A program made the translations under genes and the position numbers. This document shows, one piece after another, positions 15,201-24,100 of a stretch of 64,000 nucleotides of DNA. Each line of letters begins with the position of its first letter. The stretch's first letter is position 1. Below the pieces are notes generated by a model. The model was not told the origin of the DNA and did no database searches. It saw only the letters and a list, made by a program, of their open reading frames with translations. Location: positions 17,254,744 through 17,318,743 of the forward strand of contig NC_060248.1 of NCBI RefSeq assembly GCF_921293095.1, written 5' to 3'. The DNA comes from Ischnura elegans. Taxonomy: Eukaryota > Arthropoda > Insecta > Odonata > Coenagrionidae.

Positions 15201-15414
15201 TGAGATCTTGCAAGCCTCTGAGGTATCATCGGAAAGCAGTGCTGTGGGGCAGACTGGTGAGGAAGCAGTGGAAGTGAAAGATGAGGATGCAAGTGAAACC
15301 AAAGGAAAAGATTTAGGGGGCGACTGGACTATAGATGTGCTGGATGAGGATGACTCAAGTCGAGATGGGGATGAAGTAGAAAGTAAAGCTATGGAATGCG
15401 CTTCTGTTGATTAA
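237..15414 (+). CDS. giant multi-C2H2 zinc-finger protein (9 coding exons, 2344 aa)
   Basis: Coding exons are 237-1466, 4825-4971, 5606-7192, 8067-8770, 9757-10021, 10471-10555, 10985-11120, 11811-11931 and 12655-15414. Every junction is GT-AG, the phases match, and the sum is 7,035 nt. The start is the ATG at 237; an in-frame GTG at 225 is not needed. About 27 C2H2 fingers are visible: six in exon 1 (near residues 137-190 and 288-400), three in exon 3, two in exon 4, one in exon 7, twelve in the last exon, and three that span introns (4/5, 5/6, 7/8). Linkers between fingers are long and rich in Ser/Pro/Gly or acidic residues, and the N- and C-terminal ends are strongly acidic. Such proteins are nuclear, with fingers that bind DNA, RNA or partners; the target here is unknown. 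Large insect C2H2 proteins of this layout exist (some are loosely compared with REST or ZNF142), but I cannot name the orthologue. The exon 3 donor (AAG|GTTGGT) is weak. Confidence 0.88.
3370..3770 (-). mobile_element. decayed RTE-like LINE 3' coding fragment
   Basis: Read on the minus strand, broken frames give the recognisable C-terminal tail of an RTE-like LINE polyprotein: a degraded LVK...WxVxxYG-ETW-type segment, then KKRTEEAFxMWLFRRM-like residues and a basic stretch. Stops and frameshifts interrupt it, so it is a dead fragment inside intron 1. The family assignment rests only on this motif order, which recurs in the better preserved copies at 39.5, 52 and 55 kb. Confidence 0.5.
4406..4530 (+). 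mobile_element. fragment of hAT-like MITE family X
   Basis: It starts with CAGGGGCGGATCCAGG, the same end as the complete copy at 33113-33319, and shares the following GGGGCACAAG...CCTCGTAATA segment with that copy. It contains an uninterrupted run of about 15 G. No right end was found, so it is a 5' fragment in intron 1. Confidence 0.6.
7193..8066 (+). other. intron 3 of zinc-finger gene
   Basis: AT-rich intron with donor GTTGGT (weak) and acceptor TTACCAG. Exon 3 runs open past the donor to a stop at 7304, so retention would give a truncated protein. I see no mobile element or other gene in it. Confidence 0.65.
8771..9756 (+). other. intron 4 of zinc-finger gene
   Basis: AT-rich intron that splits one C2H2 finger: the CKKCNY half is in exon 4 and the helix and His pair are in exon 5. 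A C-rich stretch near 9395-9440 resembles the end of a hAT-like MITE but has no partner. Nothing else was recognised. Confidence 0.7.
11932..12654 (+). other. intron 8 of zinc-finger gene
   Basis: AT-rich intron with donor GTAAAT and acceptor TTTCAG. A T-run followed by a G-run lies at about 12100-12115. I see no gene or classifiable repeat. Confidence 0.65.
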
Positions 15415-15643
15415 ATGTGATATTTACTTTTCTTCCCAGTAAAAGTATACACTTCTTGGCTTTAAAGCCTGTTGAGTACAATCCGCTGTTTATACATAAA
15501 TATATATTGACTGTCGAAAGATTTTTGTTACCTTTACATATCTGTATGTGACCTTCATAATTATTAATTTAGAGAGGATTTCTCTGTTGTGTGTCTTAAA
15601 GCATTTGTAGCTTTCTTTAAAAACCATCGTAAGCCTTGAAGGT

Positions 15644-15649
15644 AATAAA
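15644..15649 (+). terminator. candidate poly(A) signal of zinc-finger gene
   Basis: AATAAA lies 230 bases after the stop codon, followed by a GT-rich stretch (GTTGTGGATGTCG) as expected for a cleavage and polyadenylation site. Confidence 0.5.
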
Positions 15650-18127
15650 AGTTGTGGATGTCGTTTTAAGATCCCCTTTTAATTTTTACTGTGGTCTTAT
15701 TGCTCTGGGCCTTTTAAAACTGAATTAATCTTTTCCTGCCCATTGAAAGATTATCATCCACAGTTCATGTTCACGAAAACATGTCCTTAGAAAATCTATC
15801 GCAGAGTTGACTGACTGCCAAAGTATTGTATTATTATTTATCTTACTATATAAGTAGTGATTTTTTGTTAATTTAATTATTATTTGAATACGAAGTTCTA
15901 TTAAAATATCTTATTTATATATGATGCAATGTATTTATTTGCTAAAAAAATACTATTTGAGGAATTTATTACACATCAGTTTCTTCAAGAGCAGACAACT
16001 TCTCAATTTGCAGTCTTTCATTGTTTGCTTCATTGAAATTGTGAGCTTTAAGTAATTATACAGTTGGAGTATTTTGGTGAAAATTCTATTTTACTCATCT
16101 ACTGTCCATGGAAAAAAAAGTGTCCCTGAATAGATTCATATATGAAAACCTTGTATTTTGAATTATGTATAGTCAAATATCCAGTCATGTAGTCAGGGTA
16201 AGCATTTTAGCAACTGTTTCAAAGAATATACTAGTATGCTTTGAGCTCTACCACTAACAGCATTTATTTTGCTGGTACATAGTGCATGACTGAAATTTTT
16301 AGAGAATAATGTGTGCACATGACCATTTGCCGATCAGATATTTTCAAAATGCTGCTCTTTTTCTGACTCATAAGTTCCTCTGTGTTACCATCATAAAAGA
16401 ATTAAAAGTAAGATGATGTCCCATATAGTGCAGGGGAGCATTGATGGTTGCCCGTTTTGAAGAGAGGAAGCTGAAGTGGATAACAAAAAATGTATTCATG
16501 ATCATTTGTTAGCACTTCTGAACTTGCTTCAATGTAAACCCCTATCTCTCTCTCTTTTAATCTTTTGTACCCTTTACATTGAAATATTTACCATTTCATT
16601 CTATTTTATTGAGGTACTCATCATTTTGTTTTTCTTTTAATTATCAGTCACAGGAAATGAGTTTTTCCCAGTGGAATTTTTGCACCTTACTAATTTCTCC
16701 TCACTGCTTCAGCAGTTATGATTATCATCAGTCAATAGTCCTGGAAGTGGTTTGATACAGCACTCCATCCTCTAATAGTTTATACATTCATATTTACTTA
16801 ATTCGTCTCTATTTTCCATATCTCAGCAAATAACTATTTTAACAACATTTCCCCACTCCATTAATAATTATTTGGACTATTATATTTTTAATTCATTTTC
16901 AGATTACTTTTTTTGTTTTTATTATTAAAAGTTGGCTTAAATTATATCAATTCACTGCTTGTTCTGTATAGAAAATTTACTTTTTGAGCTGGATTGTCAT
17001 GGAATACCCCTTTTGCGATCTTATTAAGCATACATTCTTTAGCCTTATTTTTTTCAAAAAATATTCTGCACTTCAATAATTATTTATGATAACAGGGTGA
17101 AATTAAACTGGCAGGTCATCTATTAAGTGTTTAAATTCATTCAAGGGAAACATTCACCATGAAAACTCATTTGGCCAAGCAGAAATTTGAACCTGGGTCT
17201 CCATATTGGCAGTAAAGTATGCTTTTATTACACCTTCAAACCAAAAGGTATACATTTCTAGTAGCATACCGGACCAGCAATTTGGAAGAAAGCATCCAAT
17301 TACTGGCTAAGCCAAACAACTTTTTCATGGCAAATTTCATCTTTGGTGTAATTTTGCACCAATGAAGGAGAGAAATGCATAAAGTTGCTCATTACATACA
17401 GTGATTTAAATTGAGGACAAAGGATTAAACAGACACTAAATTTAGCTCAATTGCATAGATAATATACACTGACTAGGTATGACTGACCATCAGCTTTATT
17501 GGGAAAAACGAATGTAATGACATGGTGCTTCTAATCAAATTAGTTTAATTACTCAGTAAGGCATAGGAAACATTATTTAAATGATAAATAACAGTTTGGA
17601 GCATAAATGTTATCACCTTTTTTTAAATGTGAAAGTGACTAGTTAGTCATTGGCTTGAGATCTCTATGCAATTACCCCCAGGCATACTGTTGGTTAGGAT
17701 GTTCCTACTTGACCCTTGTTTCTGTCATTGAATTGAATAGCTCAGGTACTTGAAGTCATCGATGGCATTCGACGATTTTAGAAGTGGGCAATAAGCAAAG
17801 TGTTGCTTGGCCATGCTACCTTTCCCAACTGCAATGGAAGTATGGTGCGGCAAGTTAAGGGATAATTTAAAGGCATAAAGTATTTGGCACACGCATAATT
17901 TAATTTACAAAGCAAAATGAATTCTCAACAGATATTATACAAAATCTCGAAGATAAAAAAAATAGGATGCATAAAAACTTTTAACAAAATCTTAACCTCC
18001 TTATGCCCTTTGAAACATGGAATGCACTGGATCAGTGTGGTAAAACAGTTGTACAAAGGATGATTCATTTTTATGACATTCATGTGGTAGGCACAAGAGC
18101 TTAGTACATTTCTCACGCGATCTTTGT
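15650..18127. other. tail-to-tail intergenic region
   Basis: AT-rich sequence between the stop codons of two convergent genes. It should hold the remaining 3' UTRs. On the minus strand an ATTAAA variant signal (plus-strand 17899-17904) lies about 225 bases after the BCDIN3D-like stop. One tRNA-like SINE fragment is present (17155-17265). No other coding sequence is supported. Confidence 0.55.
17155..17265 (-). repeat. tRNA-derived SINE fragment (candidate)
   Basis: The reverse strand contains a B-box-like GGTTCAAATTT preceded by tRNA-like spacing and followed by a unique tail. It resembles a degenerate tRNA-derived SINE. The full tRNA fold is not present, so it is not called a tRNA gene. Confidence 0.35.
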
Positions 18128-21100
18128 TTACACAGTCACTGCACATGATTGATAAAGAATAATCTTCCTCTTCCATTTTGGTGCTTTATATTCAGATATT
18201 TTTTTGAATCCAGCCTCACACAGAACTTTACTTATTTCATTTTCAATGGCTTCATCACTCCTTAGGGTAAGTTTTGGCAGGAGAGGAAAGCCATCACCTC
18301 CAGCACGAGTGCATCTTCTGGAAAGGAAATAGCATCAATATTTTTAGATTTTTTATTAATGCAGTCCTTCAAAACAGAGAATAATAAGATAATCCTAAAA
18401 TGAAACATGGATATGAAATCACATATGCCTACCAATCATTCATAATATTCCTTTATAAAAAATTCCAATAATTTCCACATTATGGACTCGTGAAATAAAT
18501 AAGCTCTTATAAAAAAATTTTTTTTTAAAACCAGCCTTTATATTTAGATTACAGGGGATGAGCAACGTTTATATATGACACAAAGCAAAAAAACTCAGTG
18601 ACCCCGAAAAACCAAAAGTGACGTATTAAAAAAGTCACTATATTTATTAAATTTTCAGTGAATGGTAAGCCCCCTATGTTTCAAAATGCCACCCCTATGC
18701 TTTTAAATGCCTACCCCTGGGTGGTTAAAGGGGGGTTGGAGAGAAAAAGTTATATTTTCATGTATTGTCATCGGAAATGAAGAAGTGTGCAAATTTTCAG
18801 CGTTTTTGCTTCACAGGAAGTGAGTCAAATTTGAGTTACAAGATTTGTACCAGACAAACAGACAGGTTAGTGAGTTGATATAAAGGCTGGAAAAAAACCT
18901 CCCTCATTCACCCAATTGAGCTTCATCTGAAGGTGAACACCTGATAGGATAATGAGACGTACACGTTAAAATTCCAGTCAAGTAAAACAATATTTTGCAG
19001 GCATCCTAAGGTGAATAAAACTGCATGAATCCTAGCTAAGGATACTTGACAGCTTAGATACACAAGTATATTTGTAGTATATTTCCACCTAACACCATAA
19101 TTATTTTCATCATAGATATGTATGCATTAATGGCATGTAATGTAAGCATTTACGGGATTAGCAAACAGTGAATGGCTATTTCAACAACATGATTGCATAC
19201 AAATTTATGATTGCCTATTAATTACAATAATATAATGTTGAAAAACAAGACAGGTAAATGCTTTTCACAATACGAAGCTATGTTGCTGGTTAAAATCCTC
19301 AAGGGTCAAAGATTTTACAGAGCAGTAATATTAGAAGGAATTTATTGTTGCATATTTCTTACATTTTAACTTGAATTTTGGGGCAATTCATTTTTTTCCA
19401 TTAAGAATGAAGGTCCATATTGTCATACTGCTTCATAGGTATAAAGGATTAAGAAACAGTTGAGAGTACACCAATTGGTGATAAATATCATGTAAATAAC
19501 TTATCGCCACTGTATAATAGCGATTTATAGGGTGACATTTGGAAGAGTGTGGCATAAAAACTTACAAAAAAATTGAAGAAATTTAATGCCCTTTGAAAAA
19601 TTTTCTGCTAACTCACTTCATCACTGATCTATTTTGTCATTAGGGGAACAGCTTTAGCAAAGAAATACAGCAAAGAGACCTCCGATCATACAACGGTGTA
19701 CCCAGTTTCATTTGTCATCCAAAATTAGCTATCCTCCCCAATAATATAACCAACGTATGCTGAAATTCTCATTATTATACAGAATTTACAAAAAACAATA
19801 TGGATGATGAGAAACTGGTAACATCCCTTGGCTACTATGAAAGCTGCTGGACAAGAACGTACTCCCGAAAAAGGGAGTTAGGGGAAAGATGTTACTTATC
19901 ATCCTGAGACTAGAAATTATTTAAATCTCCTTACCAAGTGAGTATCACCATTTTCTCACCTCTTTGCTGCTGAGTAGCATTTCCATAGTTGAGGTTCAAT
20001 CACTATTAAGTTCTTGGCAAGTTTTGCAGACAGAAGAAGCAGTTTGCGAAGACCATTATCTCCACAATTGAGATGAATCCACATTGTCACAGAAAATAAA
20101 AACACTGCATCAAATTTAGTTTCACTGTCCAACTCTTGAACACCAAAGAAACTTCCAACAACCTGTTTTAGTTCTGTCTCATTCATAACATCACAGCATT
20201 CAAAGTGAACTACATCTTTTCTTAAATTTCCTTCCACTGCCCTCAAAATTAAAGTTGGATCCAAGTCCACTCCCAAAATTGAGCAAACTGCATCACAATC
20301 ATGGGATTGCTCAAAACACTGAGCTTTATCTTCATATTCTCCATTGTCCGTGGCTGGTTTAAATTTGAGACTGCTGGATACAAACTCCCATAGAGCCTGC
20401 GTTAGTTCCTGGAGAAAATACAGCTCCATTAAAATATATTCCTCGAAATTAATCCTTGATTGAAATTTAATAACTAGGGCTGATATGGACATTGGCTCTC
20501 CTTTGGCCACGCAACCTGCAATGTTTCTGGCAACTAGTACAAAAGTGCAATATAAAGGTATAAGTAGCTAGCAGTTAAAAAGAGAAGTAAGTACATTCCT
20601 AGCTACTAACCTAATCATCGAGACTTGGCCTCAAAAATTTTGCTGCTAACTGAAAAAAACCTTTCTACCCCAAGCTTTCTGAGTATGTTGCCATGGCTTT
20701 CCAATTCTTTCAATATTAAAAAAATGCAATATGACAGATGGATAGCTCTTATAGGCTAGCTTACAGATGATAAAAAAGTGAAAATATGTAATGACTTTAA
20801 GGGTGCTTCTGTTCATAGGCTTAAATTTAACTAAGCTGTAATATGAACTTCTGTAAGTGTCAAGCACTAACTGTATATGCATTACCTTATGGATGAGAGT
20901 CACCAAAAGTTAATACAATACTCAAGAAGAATTCTTTTCAAATGTAGCCCAAATTCTACATCTATATGGTGCTCGGAAGGGAGGGTTCAACAGCTGAGGC
21001 CATTTGCACCAAATGGAAAGAGTTGCCAAGGAAGGAAGGAGAGCAAGTCAGCATTGTCAGCTGTCTGCTCTAGTAAAAAGCACCGCATGGGTCACAGCTT

Positions 21101-24100
21101 AGAGTCCTATGTGACACAGAGCTCTGCATTTAAGATGCTCTCCACACAGCACTCAATCAGGAATCAGTATTCCACAGAAAAGTCTCCACCACTACAGCAT
21201 TTTGAATCCAAGCAGTCTGGGTTGATTCCAGCTACCAAACCCTATGGGAACAGGGTAGCCCAATGCATAGTGCTACTCTGGCTTTTGTCTGCTGACCAAA
21301 AAGTACCAGCTTTAAATCCTGGCCAGAGCCACCTTCATAGTTTGAGGTGGTCCAATAGAGTACCAAGACCCCTACCCTGAATGTGTAAATTTCACATGCC
21401 TTTAGCAAAGTTCAGAGTGAACTTTGACCTGATTCCTAATTACACCTCAACTCTTATGCAAGGGGAGTTCACCAAGTAATGCAACTCTTTTTTCTGAAAC
21501 GGATTTTTTTATTCATCATTCAAATACGCCATGTTATCATCCAATATTTTAGCTTCACAAGACTATTTTTCAATGTAATCTCCATTCAATACTTTGGCTT
21601 GAAGCCACCTTGAAGGGAGGGCCTGTATGCCAGCATGGTACCTACAATTCCACTGGTCGATGTCGGAACCAACACCGCACTGCATTAATAATTTCTTCAT
21701 CATCCACGTAGAGCATCCCACAGATTGCTTCCTTCATTGGGCCAAACAGATAGAAATCCGCTGGTATTAGATCAGGTCTGTAGGGTGAATGAGGAAGAAC
21801 AGTCCACTGAAGTTTTGTGAGCTCCTCTCAGGTGCAATTCCAGACAGATGGTTCACCATTGCTCTTTTTGGTTTATGGCTACAAATCGAGAAACCCAATG
21901 GGAACAAACTTTTCAATATCCCAACTGATGAAGAATTGTGACAGCACTACCAATGGAGACGTCAAGTTGAGCATTGGAAACGGGTACCCAGGGCAGGTCG
22001 GCAAAGGTTATGCTCCTGAGGGCTGGGAACCAAGTCAGTGACTTTTACGCCTTTATGTCTCAGGAGGGGAAGGACTAAGGAAGGAAAAAGGATAGGAGAC
22101 ACTGCTATGATGAAGCCCGACAATGCCTCCAAGGGAGAGGATAGGAATGGAAGGTAAGGGATATGGAAAAACCTGCGCCACCATCGGGCTGTCAGGGCCC
22201 ACTACTAGCAAAACCATAATTTAATGCGCCAATGAAATTGTAAGATTACTCCTTAATGAACACAATCAATCAATCATTCCATTGGATGTCACGTTGAGCA
22301 GTGAGGTGTTTGATAGTGATCCGTTGATCATCTCCAATGAGAGTGTTCCCACGCTCTGACTTTGCGGGAGTCACAGCTGTACACAGCCGGCCAGCATGCG
22401 GAAAATCTGATAGGTTAGCTTGACCTTGCAGTGATGAATAACATTGCCCAACGACTCACCATGCTTTTGACCACAGGAAGATCACTGTAGGCATTCTGCA
22501 AGCGCCAATGACTATCTGAGATGGCCTGGTTTTCCACCAAAAGAAACTCAATCACTGCACAATATTTGGAACGTACCTACTTTCATTACAGATGCCAATT
22601 TAACAGCTCCATATAGAGCTCTCACCCATCAGAAGTCAATGCAACTATACGAGATGAAGCACGAATGTTTGAAAATGTTCCACAAGAAATGTCAGGTTTT
22701 CTCAACCAAAATTAGCCGAGAAAAAAATGTGTAGCATTACTTATTGAACTCACCTCGTATAATAATCTTCTCCATCTAGACATTATATTCTACAAGCCAT
22801 GACATAGGCCAAAAATTTTTTTAGGAGAGTTACTCGGAGAAGGCACACATTTTACAGGCGGGTATCTTTTCAAGGGTACACACCTAAGACTGAAGGCTTC
22901 ATCTTCCAAACATTTTGGGGGAGTGGGTTTCAGCCCCTTTACCTCCCTCCACTAGGAACAGCCTTGCTATTAGTTTGAACCAGGCAGCTGTTTCTGCATT
23001 GAGATTCTACAAAACTCATCAGCGTAACATTACAAATTCAATCAACTCCTATGACTGTAAAACCGACTTGGCTGAAAATTTTCTTGGGATGTGGGAGGGG
23101 AGAAAAGAGGTGCATACCACTCCCACCAAAAGGGCTTGCATCCCTCACACAAGAATCTCGGCTATTCCTAGGTACAGTTCTAGGGAAAGCTGATAGTTTA
23201 CAGTTGGGACTAGATCAGCCTATTTCCTAGATTCCAGTTGGTGGAAGGGTAGCATGGGCAGGCTAATTTAATAATTTACCCAGCCAACTTGCCTATGGAT
23301 ATCAATGAATTTGAATGCCTCCACAAATAAGAGGGAGTGAGGTGTATGGGGACCTAGTCCCTTCCTCCCAAAGAGCCAACTGTAAGCATGATCCATGCTC
23401 CACTAAAGGTCACATTTGCCTGGCCTTTCTGACGGCCATATCCTCATCCCCTCCCTTCCTTTCTCTTAACCACCCCACACATTTCACCCTCTCTCCCCTG
23501 AGCATTTGAGAGCATGAAATTTCATGAGGACTACAGTTTACAGTACGTCAACCTGATTGCTAAGTTCATCACACAAATGCTTAAAGACAGTGTCCCATAG
23601 TTATTTTTTCATAAACTCTGTATTCATGCAACCTGTTTCATTAATGCGTACACACTATGTCACTCAAGAAGGAAAAAAATGAATTCATTTGGTGCTGATT
23701 GGCTCACAACCACTGGTATTTTTGTGATAAACACAGACTTCTCGTACTATATCATCCATGGTCTCCTTTCTCGCAAGCCAGTAGTGGTATTTTAGGTATT
23801 TTACCTAGTAAAGGAATGGCATTTTCTTAACTTCTATGAGCAATGCCATTGACTCTTGTGACCACTTGGTCATTATGAACACAAAAATTTCTCAGATGAT
23901 TATATTTTTACACATGAGTACAGGGGTGGATCCAGAATTTTTTTTGGGGGGTACAAGGGTCTGATGGGTCTCCCCATATTTGAGATTTAAAACAAAATGC
24001 AGCAATGACTGTATCCGCCTAAGCATGAGTAGGTACATCACTCATATATAGATACATATTACCAATCACCTCAAATTGCAGACTTGTTGAAACTTTCCCT

